DNA of 64,000 nt from Terribacillus sp. FSL K6-0262 (lineage in GTDB: Bacteria > Bacillota > Bacilli > Bacillales > Amphibacillaceae). The notes under the pieces are model-generated. The model saw only the letters and a list, made by a program, of their open reading frames with translations, was not told the DNA's origin and did not search any database. The stretch covers positions 1,961,001 through 2,025,000 of the forward strand of contig NZ_CP150277.1 in NCBI RefSeq assembly GCF_037977385.1. Direction: 5' to 3'. The position numbers were made by a program, and so were the translations under genes. Of this stretch, positions 26,440 through 34,698 are shown in pieces (position 1 is the first letter of the stretch; every line of letters begins with the position of its first letter).

Positions 26440-27216
26440 ATGAATAAAAATCAGAAGAAAAAAATGAGCTGGCTCCAAAAAATGGTTCTTCTCACTTGTT
26501 TGGCGTTTTTTCTGTTTTCCCTTATCAAATTAGGAACGATAGGCTTGGATTACGCTCAAAGTGAACAAGTGATGAGTGAAATCCAAGAGGAATATAAAGA
26601 CAATCTTCGAAGCAGCAATACTGCAATTGCTGCACCCTCTGAGAATCAAGTTCGTCCGCAATTTAAATCCCTTTTACAGACCAATCCAGATATCGTCGGT
26701 TGGATTGCGATCAATGATACAAAAATAGATTACCCTATCTTGCAGGGTTCCGATAATAGTCATTATTTAGATCGGGATTACAAAGAAGCTGCATCCAAAT
26801 CCGGCAGTATTTTCATGGATTATCGAAATGATGCATCATCCCTGGATAGACAAACGATCATTTACGGACATCAGATGAAGGATGGCTCGATGTTCGGGCA
26901 GCTGGATAAGTTCTTAGACAAGGATTTTTTCTCGCGGCATGAACAATTTCAATTCGATACGCTTTACGAAAGCTATAAGGTAGAGGTTTTCTCGGTATAC
27001 GCAACGACCACTGATTTTAATTATATTGAAACGGATTTTACCAGCGAAGCCGAATATAAGGATTTCCTTGAGATAGTGAAGGGGAAATCAACCGTGCCGG
27101 CAGATGTCAAAGTAACGGAAAAGGATAACATCATCACCCTATCAACATGCAATGAATTACTGGATTCGGATGAAGGCAGATTGGTCCTGCACGGGAAATT
27201 GACAAAGATCGATTAA
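26440..27216 (+). CDS. srtB: Class B sortase
   Basis: Membrane-anchored cysteine transpeptidase, 258 residues, with an N-terminal membrane segment at about 13-32. Class B features: NPDIVGWIAINDTKIDYPILQG, then catalytic His144 in IIYGHQMKDGSMF, Cys237 in LSTCNE and Arg247 in GRLVLHGKL. It lies 99 bases after the acid phosphatase gene, whose C-terminus carries NPKTG, a motif type used by class B sortases (for example for IsdC of Bacillus anthracis). A dedicated enzyme-substrate pair is therefore likely. The ribosome site before the ATG is weak. Confidence 0.92.
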   Translation: MNKNQKKKMSWLQKMVLLTCLAFFLFSLIKLGTIGLDYAQSEQVMSEIQEEYKDNLRSSNTAIAAPSENQVRPQFKSLLQTNPDIVGWIAINDTKIDYPILQGSDNSHYLDRDYKEAASKSGSIFMDYRNDASSLDRQTIIYGHQMKDGSMFGQLDKFLDKDFFSRHEQFQFDTLYESYKVEVFSVYATTTDFNYIETDFTSEAEYKDFLEIVKGKSTVPADVKVTEKDNIITLSTCNELLDSDEGRLVLHGKLTKID

Positions 27217-27249
27217 GAGGCCCCTTCCCAGTAAAGAGTTGATGATCAG

Positions 27250-28116
27250 CTAGGATTTACTCCTATCCTGTCTGTACTGTCTTGGCGTCATGCCATATTT
27301 CGCTTTGAAGAGCTTTGAAAAGTAACCTTGCCTTGTATAACCGACCTCTTCGGCAATTTGCTGCAGGGGCCAGTCCGTAGTCAAAAGCAGCAGGCGGGCT
27401 TGGTGCAGCCGATAAGCTGCCAAGTATTCGAGCGGTGTGCAATGATAGATTCGTTTCATGCATCTGGCCATATAATTTTCGTGTACGTGGAAATGCTTTG
27501 CCAAGGTGCTGTTTGTGATTGGATGGCTATAGTGCTGCTTGATGTACATTTCGATTCGCTCGGCCAGACGTAAGGTGGCTTGCTGCGGTGCTGGGTTATA
27601 GGAAAGATGCTGCAGCACCTGCATGAATAAATACTGTGTTTCCCAAAAAGCAAAGGAGCGCGGCTGGATGGTGGATTGCAGCAGATTTTCCACTGCATCA
27701 AACAGTACTTCGGGATAGGCCATCGGCTGATATTTCGGCAGATGCAAGGTGGTATTCGCTGTATGATAATGCAGGGATGGCATTGTTTCATGGGATGAAA
27801 TAGGAGAGGAGGTCATTTGTTCCCTCCAAGCTGATGGGCTTTGCATATGCAGCCAATAGAATGTGGTATCAGCTGCACAGCGAGCCGTTGGGTAATGGAA
27901 TTTCCCAGGCTCAAGGATCAATGCCTCGCCGGCGGAAACGTCCCATTGCAGTCCTTCTTCACCGATGTATAAAATGCCATTTTGGACGAGGATGATATCG
28001 AAGAATCCAAGATTCCTTCGTGCCGGGTGCCGCTGTCCTTTGCGAAAGGTCGTGCGGTCTCCTTCCACAAAGTAATGCAGAGGCGGAACGGCGAATGATA
28101 AGTAGGAAGTCTCCAT
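27250..28116 (-). CDS. AraC-family regulator
   Basis: 288-residue transcription factor: N-terminal cupin-like sensing domain (residues about 10-150, with GEALILEPGKFHYP), and a C-terminal AraC double helix-turn-helix at about 185-285 (TLAKHFHVHENYMARCMKRI, IAEEVGYTRQGYFSKLFKAKYGMTP). It starts at 28116 behind AAGGTGG and is divergent from the GH127 gene 118 bases away, so it is the likely activator of that gene in response to an arabinose-containing sugar (inference). If so, its target is now broken by the insertion element. Confidence 0.9.
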   Translation of the reverse strand: METSYLSFAVPPLHYFVEGDRTTFRKGQRHPARRNLGFFDIILVQNGILYIGEEGLQWDVSAGEALILEPGKFHYPTARCAADTTFYWLHMQSPSAWREQMTSSPISSHETMPSLHYHTANTTLHLPKYQPMAYPEVLFDAVENLLQSTIQPRSFAFWETQYLFMQVLQHLSYNPAPQQATLRLAERIEMYIKQHYSHPITNSTLAKHFHVHENYMARCMKRIYHCTPLEYLAAYRLHQARLLLLTTDWPLQQIAEEVGYTRQGYFSKLFKAKYGMTPRQYRQDRSKS

Positions 28117-28206
28117 TGCTGTGTCGCCACCTTTTGGGTGAAATAGTGTAAATCGAGGTTGAATCTGATACTATATCACTTCTATTTTAAATGTTAAGCT
28201 ACCTCT

Positions 28207-28220
28207 TGAAAACGCTTAAC
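28207..28220 (+). promoter_or_regulatory. Candidate cre (CcpA) site upstream of the GH127 gene
   Basis: TGAAAACGCTTAAC matches the cre consensus TGAAARCGYTTWCW at 12 of 14 positions. It lies just before the ribosome site, a position suited to roadblock repression. Confidence 0.5.
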
Positions 28221-28234
28221 AAGGGAGTGGGAAG

Positions 28235-28903
28235 ATGGAAACCGCAAAAAGTCCTAAAGTGATGGTAGAGGATGCCTTTTGGTCGAATTATAAGAAACTC
28301 GTCGCAGAAAAGGTCATTCCCTATCAGTGGAAGGCGTTGAATGATCAGCTGTCCGGCACTGCCCCAAGCCATGCCATCGAAAATTTCCGCATAGCAGCAG
28401 GAGAAGCGGCTGGCGACTATTATGGCACAGTCTTCCAGGATAGCGATGTGGCCAAATGGCTGGAAACGGTAGCGTACAGTTTACGTCGCTTTCCGGATCC
28501 AGACTTGGAAAAAGCAGCCGATGATGTCATTTCGCTGATGGGCAGGGCACAAGCCGTAGATGGATATTTGAACACCTATTACATGCTCGTGGAGCCTGAA
28601 AATCGCTGGACGAATTTGCGGGACAATCATGAATTGTATTGTGCGGGTCATTTGATCGAAGCTGCGGTTGCCTATTATGAAACGACGGGAAAGCGTGCAT
28701 TCCTTGCCATCGTGGAAAAGTATGTGAAGCTGATCCGGAATACGTTCGGAATCGAAGAGGGAAAGCTGCGAGGCTATCCAGGGCATCCGGAAATCGAGCT
28801 GGCCCTGCTTCGGTTATTTGATTTGACAGGGAATGCTGAGCATCTGGAGCTTGCTGCATATTTCATCCAACAGCGCGGACAGGAGCCGCATTATTTTGAT
28901 ATG
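28235..28903 (+). pseudogene. GH127 beta-L-arabinofuranosidase, 5' part (split by IS30)
   Basis: First 223 codons of a glycoside hydrolase family 127 gene; the family removes terminal beta-L-arabinofuranose. It starts at the ATG at 28235 behind AAGGGAG. Family segments include FWSNYKKLVAEKVIPYQW and DGYLNTYYMLVEPENRWTNL. The reading frame is undamaged up to the insertion point after PHYFDM and then runs 16 codons into the element. Removing the element with one copy of the duplicated ATATG restores a single frame with the 3' part, giving about 645 residues (HypBA1 has about 658). Confidence 0.9.
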
Positions 28904-29949
28904 ATAGTTTGTCAATCTAAATGCGACAGTTCCTCCTGGAAAGCCTCGTAAGGAGTTTTCCATCCTAATATTTTTCGCGGGCGATGATTAATTAGGTATA
29001 GTGCTTGGTGGATTTCATCTTCTGAAACAGAGGCTAAGTCTGTTTTCTTTGGGAAGAACTCCCGAAGCAGCCCGTTACTGTTTTCATTGGTTCCTCGCTG
29101 CCATGGGGCATACGGATCGGCAAAGTAAACCGAGATATCCATTTCATTTTCGATTTCTTGATAACAAGCAAATTCTTTCCCTCGATCTGTGGTCGCTGTC
29201 TTAAATATTTCCTTAGGCATAGAAGCTGCCACTTGTGAGATAGCTTCCTTCATAGAGCGTGCACTTCGATCGTTCATTTTAACTGCGAGAAAGAAACGCG
29301 TTTTGCGTTCGGCAAACGTTCCGAAGCATCCTTTACTTTTTCCACGGCTTGATACTACTGTATCTAGTTCCCAATGGCCTGCCGATTTTCGGTCCTTCAC
29401 ATCTTTTGGACGCTCCTTTATCGACGTACCAATATTGAATCGACCTCTCGTTTCCCGGGGTTTTTGCCTTTTTCCTTTTTGACGGAAGACCTGATGATCG
29501 ACAGAGAATCGTCTTTGATTCATCCAACGATAGATGGTTTTGAAGCTGATGATACCCAGCCTTCCTTGAATTTGTTCAGGTGACCAAGTGAGCTTTAATT
29601 TCTCCTCAATAACCACTCTAAGCTCTTCTTTCCATTTACCTTTAGGAATACAAAATTCCCGTCGTTTTTGATACATTCTGTCAGCAGAGTCAGCTTTATA
29701 GCTGCCCTCACTGTTACGCTCCAATTCTCTGGAAATAGTCGAATGGTGTCTCCCTAACTCCTTTGCGATACGACGTGCAGACCAGCCAAGCTTGTATAGT
29801 GTTTCTAGTTTTCCTCGTTCAATTGTAGTAAGATGGGAATAGCTCATGTTTTCCTCCGTTTAAGATTAGGTATGGTAACTTCATCTTACACGAGGAAACA
29901 TGGGCTTTTCTATTTTCAAAAGGTGTCGCACTTAATATTACAATTCATC
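28904..29949 (-). mobile_element. IS30-family insertion sequence
   Basis: About 1,046 bp. The ends are imperfect inverted repeats that share TGCGACA and a TTGT core: ATAGTTTGTC... on the left, and the complement of ...TTAATATTACAATTCAT on the right. ATATG is present on both sides (28899-28903 and 29950-29954), so the target duplication is up to 5 bp; IS30 members usually duplicate 2-3 bp, so the exact boundary is uncertain by a few bases. It carries one intact transposase gene. Confidence 0.88.
28912..29847 (-). CDS. IS30-family transposase
   Basis: DDE transposase of 311 residues. The N-terminal helix-turn-helix reads HLTTIERGKLETLYKLGWSA with a second module RIAKELGRHHSTISRELERN. The DDE core includes GHWELDTVVS (first Asp), TTDRGKEFA (second Asp) and NENSNGLLREFFPKKTD (Glu). 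GGAGG lies 5 bases before the ATG at 29847. The frame is intact, so the element may still be active. It runs antisense to the interrupted GH127 gene. Confidence 0.95.
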   Translation of the reverse strand: MSYSHLTTIERGKLETLYKLGWSARRIAKELGRHHSTISRELERNSEGSYKADSADRMYQKRREFCIPKGKWKEELRVVIEEKLKLTWSPEQIQGRLGIISFKTIYRWMNQRRFSVDHQVFRQKGKRQKPRETRGRFNIGTSIKERPKDVKDRKSAGHWELDTVVSSRGKSKGCFGTFAERKTRFFLAVKMNDRSARSMKEAISQVAASMPKEIFKTATTDRGKEFACYQEIENEMDISVYFADPYAPWQRGTNENSNGLLREFFPKKTDLASVSEDEIHQALYLINHRPRKILGWKTPYEAFQEELSHLD

Positions 29950-29954
29950 ATATG

Positions 29955-31223
29955 GAAAAAGAGCGGCGCCGTAACTTGGATGCGGCGCCGACGTGGAATG
30001 ACCGGCATACCAATTTCGGACTTGGATATGCCTATATGCAGGCACATCTTCCTGTGCGGCAGCAGACAGAAGCAGTTGGCCACGCCGTCCGGGCGATGTA
30101 TTTATATGCAGCAATGGCCTATCTGGCGCGGCGGACAGATGATGCCCAGCTGCAAGCGGTATGTGATGCCTTATGGGAGGATGTGACAAACAGGAAGATG
30201 TATGTGACCGGGGGACTGGGCTCAGCTGTCAATGGCGAGGCGTTCACGGATCCGTATGACCTTCCCAATGACAGTATGTATTGTGAGACATGTGCATCTG
30301 TCGGATTGGTTTTCTGGGCGAAGCAGATGCTGCTGCTATCACCAGACAGGAAATATGCAGACGTGCTGGAACGGGCTATCTACAATGGGACGATCAGCGG
30401 GATGGACTTGGAGGGAGAACGATTTTTTTATGTGAACCCGCTGGAGGTGAATGCATATCAAGGCGGACGCAAGGATCAGGAGCATGTGAAGCAGGAGCGG
30501 CAAAAGTGGTTTGCCTGTGCTTGCTGTCCGCCGAATCTGGCTCGTCTGCTTGCATCCATCGAGGATTATGCATTTACGCAGACGGGGGACACCTTATATA
30601 CACATCTTTATATGGCTGGAAGTGTGCAGACAAGGATCGATGAGCTGCCTGTTAAGCTGATGCAAAAGCATCATTATCCATGGGATGGCAGCATTACCGT
30701 GACGGTGGAAGGGACTGGGCAATTCAAGCTGGCGTTTCGTATACCTGGCTGGTGTGAGGGCGCGGCGGTCTCCATCAATGGGGAGGCTCTTGCGGCGGAT
30801 GATCTGGTGGATGGTTATCTGGTGTTGGAGCGTATGTGGAAGCTCGGCGACAAGATCGAGCTGTTTCTGCCAATGCCGATTATGCGTGTATATAGCAATC
30901 CGGAGGTCGGGATGAATCAGGGGCAGGCTGCCTTGCAGCGGGGCCCTGTCGTCTATTGTATAGAAGAAAAGGATAATGGAAGCAATCTTTCTGGTCTCCG
31001 TCTCCCAAGAGAAAGCACTTTTACGATATCCTATAGGGAAGATTTGCTGAAGGGGGTAGTCAAGCTGGAAGCAGACGCATTTCGTATCGTTAAAACAGAG
31101 CATCTTTATCAGACAAGGACACCTGAAGCGGAGCGGGTCTCCATCCATGCTATTCCATATTTTGCATGGGGGAACCGGGGAACTGGCGAAATGCGGATTT
31201 GGATATATGAAAATGCGGAGTAA
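29955..31223 (+). pseudogene. GH127 beta-L-arabinofuranosidase, 3' part (split by IS30)
   Basis: Remaining 422 codons of the arabinofuranosidase gene, continuing in frame with EKERRRNLDAAPTWNDRHTNFG. The active-site features of GH127 are present: the region around DSMYCETCASVG and the metal-binding/nucleophile cysteines of FACACCPPNLARLL. No stop or frameshift lies between the insertion and the TAA at 31223, so the insertion is recent. A frame opening at the ATG at 29952 could give a truncated C-terminal product, but no ribosome site precedes it. Confidence 0.9.
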
Positions 31224-31227
31224 ATGA

Positions 31228-31258
31228 AACAGAAAGCTGTCCCTCATCGGGGCAGCTT
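31228..31258. terminator. Weak hairpin between the convergent GH127 and qdoI genes
   Basis: AAAGCTGTCCC pairs with GGGGCAGCTTT around TCATC. T tracts are poor on both strands, so termination strength is doubtful. Confidence 0.45.
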
Positions 31259-31262
31259 TCCG

Positions 31263-32267
31263 TCAAGATAATTTAAGGTCGAGTTCGTGAATATTTTCCA
31301 AAACGCGCTGGAAAGAAAATGCGCCGGGCGTTTTCGGGAGTTCACTATGCTCGTATGGCTCCCCGAGCAGGCGGAAGAACTTTTCAAACAAACCAGAAGC
31401 CAGGAACCCGATGAATTTCGTATGATGGACGTCCAGGCGGAAAGAATGTTCAATGTGTGCCGGAACATGCAGGAAATCTCCTTTTTCCAAATGGAATTCT
31501 TCTCCGTCCGCCCACATCGTCATCTTCCCTTCAAGGCATAGGAAACATTCCGTGTGCTTCTCATGATGATGCACTGGTACCGCTTCTCCCGCATAGCCTT
31601 CTGTCATGACAGCGAGATACTTTTTATCAGTGGTTGCTTGCGTAGCGAGAAAGGTAAATAGCTGATCGGCGGCCAGCATGCTTTCACCCGCACCTGATTC
31701 GACGACATATGGAACAGCGGCATCAGGAAGTTCTGCTGCTGTGATTTGCTTGGCAGCAATCAGCCCTTGCGGAGGATCAGTGACAATCCTGTAATCATGA
31801 TCCAAATCGTGTAAGGCAGCAGCTGTGATAGAATCGGCTGCCTCACTGTGGGGCACCGTGTATGCATATGGTTCGGCAATATTGCGGTACATGTCTGCCA
31901 TGCTGCCGTCGGTTGAGAACGAATAGAACCGCGTGCGATTACGCAGCGTTTTGTATTGATGTACAGTGCCAGCTGGCAGGTGAGCGTAATCCCCGGAAGC
32001 AAGCGTATGTATTTCATTATTGATTGTCAATTCCAGCAAACCGTCTATCACATAAATGGATTCATGCTGTTGGTCGTGCACGTGAAGGGGAGACGCTTCA
32101 CCTTTACTGCCAGTGATCTGCACAAGGCTGAACAGGTTCCCTGTACTTGCAGCATCTGCAAGAATTTTAATAACCTGCTTGTTGATGATGTAGCATTCGC
32201 CCTCTTCATTGCGCAATAAATAGGCTTGTTTATTTTGGGGCGTTGTTTTCTGCTGGAGCGCAGTCAT
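31263..32267 (-). CDS. qdoI: Quercetin 2,3-dioxygenase-like bicupin
   Basis: Two-domain cupin of 334 residues, close to Bacillus QdoI/YxaG (337). Flavonol-cleaving enzyme that releases carbon monoxide, if the substrate is conserved. Cupin 1 metal motif HVHDQQHESIYVIDG with a later GTVHQY; cupin 2 motif VHHHEKHTECFLCLEG with HIEHSF. Both cupins keep a full His-His-Glu-His set. GGGAG precedes the ATG at 32267. It is a lone gene with no QdoR-type repressor nearby, so the flavonoid assignment rests on similarity only. Confidence 0.82.
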   Translation of the reverse strand: MTALQQKTTPQNKQAYLLRNEEGECYIINKQVIKILADAASTGNLFSLVQITGSKGEASPLHVHDQQHESIYVIDGLLELTINNEIHTLASGDYAHLPAGTVHQYKTLRNRTRFYSFSTDGSMADMYRNIAEPYAYTVPHSEAADSITAAALHDLDHDYRIVTDPPQGLIAAKQITAAELPDAAVPYVVESGAGESMLAADQLFTFLATQATTDKKYLAVMTEGYAGEAVPVHHHEKHTECFLCLEGKMTMWADGEEFHLEKGDFLHVPAHIEHSFRLDVHHTKFIGFLASGLFEKFFRLLGEPYEHSELPKTPGAFSFQRVLENIHELDLKLS

Positions 32268-32299
32268 TTTTCTCTCCCTCTCTATTTTTGTATCTATAA

Positions 32300-32329
32300 A
32301 TTATAAAAATATCATCATTCAGCCTGCAA
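32300..32329 (-). promoter_or_regulatory. Putative promoter of the qdoI-like gene
   Basis: On the minus strand, TTGCAG (32329-32324), an 18-base spacer, and TATAAT (32305-32300). Confidence 0.5.
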
Positions 32330-32362
32330 GAGTAAAAAGTACTCTGATGAAGGTCTGGTATC

Positions 32363-32399
32363 AAAAATGAGCTGCCTCCCTAAAAGGAGTGCAGCTCAT
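32363..32399 (-). terminator. Terminator after the Mn catalase gene
   Basis: ATGAGCTGC (32367-32375) pairs with GCAGCTCAT (32391-32399), extended by an inner CCT/AGG. On the minus strand it is followed by ATTTTTG. Confidence 0.8.
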
Positions 32400-32401
32400 T
32401 C

Positions 32402-33298
32402 TCATATGTTTTCCATCAAACGCTTCGCAATACGTGCATAGTCATCCCGGTCGATGCCCGGAGCGAATTGCTCGGGCAGCTCCTCAAGGTCCGGGATCGG
32501 ACCGCCCCTTGGCGCGCCTTGTTTCACGACGAGTTCACTGCCGTTCTCTGGATTCTTCCCTTTCCAGATTTTTCGGATGTCTGCATATTCGCCCATGTCG
32601 TTCCAGGTGAAAAGGATATTGCCAAGCCCTTGATTCTCGAATTTACGGGCATGATCGAATTTTGTATTGGATAGATCGGGGACAGGCACCATCTTTGAGA
32701 CGTCTACTCCCGTTGCGATTTCCAGCGCTTTGGCATAAGCCAGCACATGTGTGCCGCCGCGTACGAGCAGATAGCCGATCATTTCCCGGGCTGTTTCATG
32801 CTCCGTCATTTCATAGACACGCATCTTATGCGTACGTGCGCCGCATTCCAGGAAGAAGTTATGGAGAAGGTCGAGCACGAGATTTCCGCTGGAAAAGACA
32901 TTGTCCCCACTCCAGGCGCGACCCATGGAGTCGCCGGCCAAAGCTGTTTGGGCTGTAGCGATGAAGTGATATGTATTGCGGCTGTCCAGGCCTGTGCGCA
33001 GGGGCGTGGCATCTGGATCCCCGGTGTAAAATGTATTGCCGCGTGATAAAAGGTTTATTGTATTGGCCACCAGTTCCACGTGTCCGAATTCCTCTGCAGT
33101 GATACTTGCAACTAAGTCATAAAAAGGCTTCAGCTTCTTTTTATGGCGAAAGTTGAATGATTGATACATATAATTATTCAATGTGGACATCTCACCGAAT
33201 TTTCCGCCAAGCAGTTCCTGCACAGCTGCAGCTGCGTTCGGGTCGCCATGCTCCGGGATGGGTAATTCAATTGCAAGTCTGTTTTCACGTTTGAACAT
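32402..33298 (-). CDS. Manganese catalase
   Basis: Non-haem, di-manganese catalase of 298 residues that splits hydrogen peroxide. The ferritin-like four-helix core carries the ligands in ITAEEFGHVELV and FFLECGARTHKMRVYEMTEHETARE. The C-terminal arm ends near DDYARIAKRLMENI. AAGGAGG lies 7 bases before the ATG at 33298. It lies 12 bases downstream of a YuzF-like gene, so the two are co-transcribed. Homologues include YdbD and the spore-coat CotJC group; the length fits YdbD better. Confidence 0.93.
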   Translation of the reverse strand: MFKRENRLAIELPIPEHGDPNAAAAVQELLGGKFGEMSTLNNYMYQSFNFRHKKKLKPFYDLVASITAEEFGHVELVANTINLLSRGNTFYTGDPDATPLRTGLDSRNTYHFIATAQTALAGDSMGRAWSGDNVFSSGNLVLDLLHNFFLECGARTHKMRVYEMTEHETAREMIGYLLVRGGTHVLAYAKALEIATGVDVSKMVPVPDLSNTKFDHARKFENQGLGNILFTWNDMGEYADIRKIWKGKNPENGSELVVKQGAPRGGPIPDLEELPEQFAPGIDRDDYARIAKRLMENI

Positions 33299-33310
33299 CG
33301 GTTTGCCTCC

Positions 33311-33532
33311 TTATCCTTTTGGAATGACCCAAACGATTTGTGCAGTCCGGATGTGGAAAGGTGATCCTCCTGATTCGACGACAATATGATCCGGACGAAC
33401 GGTGCTCAATCTGCCTGTAACGGATCCACGTACGGTCTCCACGATGATTTGCTTATTCCTGGCTCCTTGTAAGGTTTGGTAGATATATGGATCGACACTG
33501 CTGACATAGGTTGTTTGCTGAGGCTGGTTCAT
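33311..33532 (-). CDS. YuzF-like small protein (DUF2642)
   Basis: 73-residue protein: VDPYIYQTLQGARNKQIIVETVRGSVTGRL followed by IVVESGGSPFHIRTAQIVWVIP, the compact all-beta pattern of DUF2642 (YuzF and related spore-associated proteins). GGAG lies 8 bases before the ATG at 33532. The operon with a manganese catalase hints at a coat or dormant-cell function (inference). The function of the family is not established. Confidence 0.8.
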   Translation of the reverse strand: MNQPQQTTYVSSVDPYIYQTLQGARNKQIIVETVRGSVTGRLSTVRPDHIVVESGGSPFHIRTAQIVWVIPKG

Positions 33533-33564
33533 GCTGATCGCTCCTTTGATAGATAGAAACGATA

Positions 33565-33573
33565 TACTGTATG
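33565..33573 (-). promoter_or_regulatory. Possible SigK-type -10 before the yuzF/catalase operon
   Basis: The minus strand reads CATACAGTA, fitting the mother-cell -10 pattern CATAnnnTA about 30 bases before the gene. A matching AC at -35 is not at the ideal distance, so this is weak. Confidence 0.25.
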
Positions 33574-33677
33574 CAGTTGATGGATGTCCTCATGCATAGG
33601 TGATGGATGCAGGCATCATTTTTTGCGGAATGTCGGCTCTGTGCTAAAATCATCTTAATGTGAAAAGGGGTGTCACG

Positions 33678-34388
33678 ATGAAAATTGAAATATGGTCAGA
33701 TTTTGTCTGTCCTTTCTGTTATATAGGGAAACGGAAGCTGGAGCTTGCTTTGGAACAATTCGAGCATAAGGACAGTGTGGAAATAGAATTCAAGAGCTTT
33801 GAGCTTGATCCGAATGCCGGGGTGTATGATGGGAAAAGCATCCATGAAGCGCTTGCTGAAAAATATGGCATGACGATCGGCCAGGCAAAGGTGAACAATA
33901 TGCAAATCGGCCAGCACGCAGCCGAGGTCGGTCTTACATTCAACTTTGATGAAATGAAGCCGACAAATACATTGCATGCACATCGATTAGCTAAGTTTGC
34001 CGTGACAAAAGGCAAGGAGAAAGCAATCACCGAGAAACTTCTTCATGCATATTTCACAGAATCCAAGAATCTCAGTGAGAGAGAGACACTGCTTGATATT
34101 GCAGAAGCCTCAGGCTTGGACCGAAGCGAAGCAGGGTGGATCCTGGATGATGAATCCCTTCACCTGGATGAGGTAAGAGCCGATGAACAGCTGGCGCAGC
34201 AGTACGGGATCACAGGTGTCCCTTTCTTCATCTTCAATAATAAGTACACTATCTCGGGCGCACAGCCGATGGAGACATTCGTCGGTGCGCTGAATCAGGT
34301 ATGGAAGGAAGAAAACGAACAGCCGAAGTTCCAGAATTTCGGTTCTGGTGATGTTGGTGTGTGCACAGATGATAATTGTTCCATCTGA
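33678..34388 (+). CDS. DsbA-family oxidoreductase (FrnE-like)
   Basis: 236-residue thioredoxin-fold protein without signal peptide, so cytoplasmic. The active site is CPFC in SDFVCPFCYIGKRKLE at residues 11-14. A helical insert follows, then the cis-Pro loop GVPFFIFNNKYTISGAQ. The C-terminal tail has an additional Cys pair (VCTDDNC). I use the ATG at 33678 after AAAGGGG rather than the in-frame GTG at 33660. Similar proteins (FrnE, YwbO) act in thiol/disulfide exchange and metal or oxidative stress. It ends at a strong terminator. Confidence 0.9.
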   Translation: MKIEIWSDFVCPFCYIGKRKLELALEQFEHKDSVEIEFKSFELDPNAGVYDGKSIHEALAEKYGMTIGQAKVNNMQIGQHAAEVGLTFNFDEMKPTNTLHAHRLAKFAVTKGKEKAITEKLLHAYFTESKNLSERETLLDIAEASGLDRSEAGWILDDESLHLDEVRADEQLAQQYGITGVPFFIFNNKYTISGAQPMETFVGALNQVWKEENEQPKFQNFGSGDVGVCTDDNCSI

Positions 34389-34397
34389 TATATGATG

Positions 34398-34424
34398 GGC
34401 CTGCAGATTTGCAGGTCTTTTTTT
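34398..34424 (+). terminator. Terminator after the DsbA-like gene
   Basis: GGCCTGCA (34398-34405) pairs with TGCAGGTC (34410-34417), followed by seven T. Confidence 0.88.
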
Positions 34425-34624
34425 GTGCTTCCAAAAAGGGTATTTAAAGTGATGAGCCCTGTTAAACGGAAGATAAGGCATCATATTGGAGGATATCTAA
34501 GAACCGGCCGCTTATCTTCAGGTTGAGCAAAGTGAGCCATCTATATCCTGTTTAACTGCTGTCAGTGGCATTTTATCTTTCGGAGGATATACTGTAGCAT
34601 TATAGAAGTGAGTTTCACACAGCG

Positions 34625-34691
34625 GCTGAACGGGTAGATGATAAAAGTTGTATTTCGTTCAGCAAAAATAAACAACCTCAGGTTGAAGGAG
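34625..34691 (+). promoter_or_regulatory. Structured leader of the NhaC-like gene
   Basis: Within the 310-base gene-free interval 34389-34698. GCTGAACG (34625-34632) and CGTTCAGC (34656-34663) are perfect arms around 23 bases. CAACCT-C-AGGTTG (34673-34685) directly abuts the ribosome site AAGGAG (34686-34691). This could be an operator pair or a translation-controlling leader. The rest of the interval shows no gene. Confidence 0.35.
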
Positions 34692-34698
34692 TGGTTGG

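Noticed and set aside
29833..30186. Frame joining the IS30 end to the GH127 region
   Set aside because: It crosses the insertion junction in a frame different from the GH127 protein; an artefact of the insertion.
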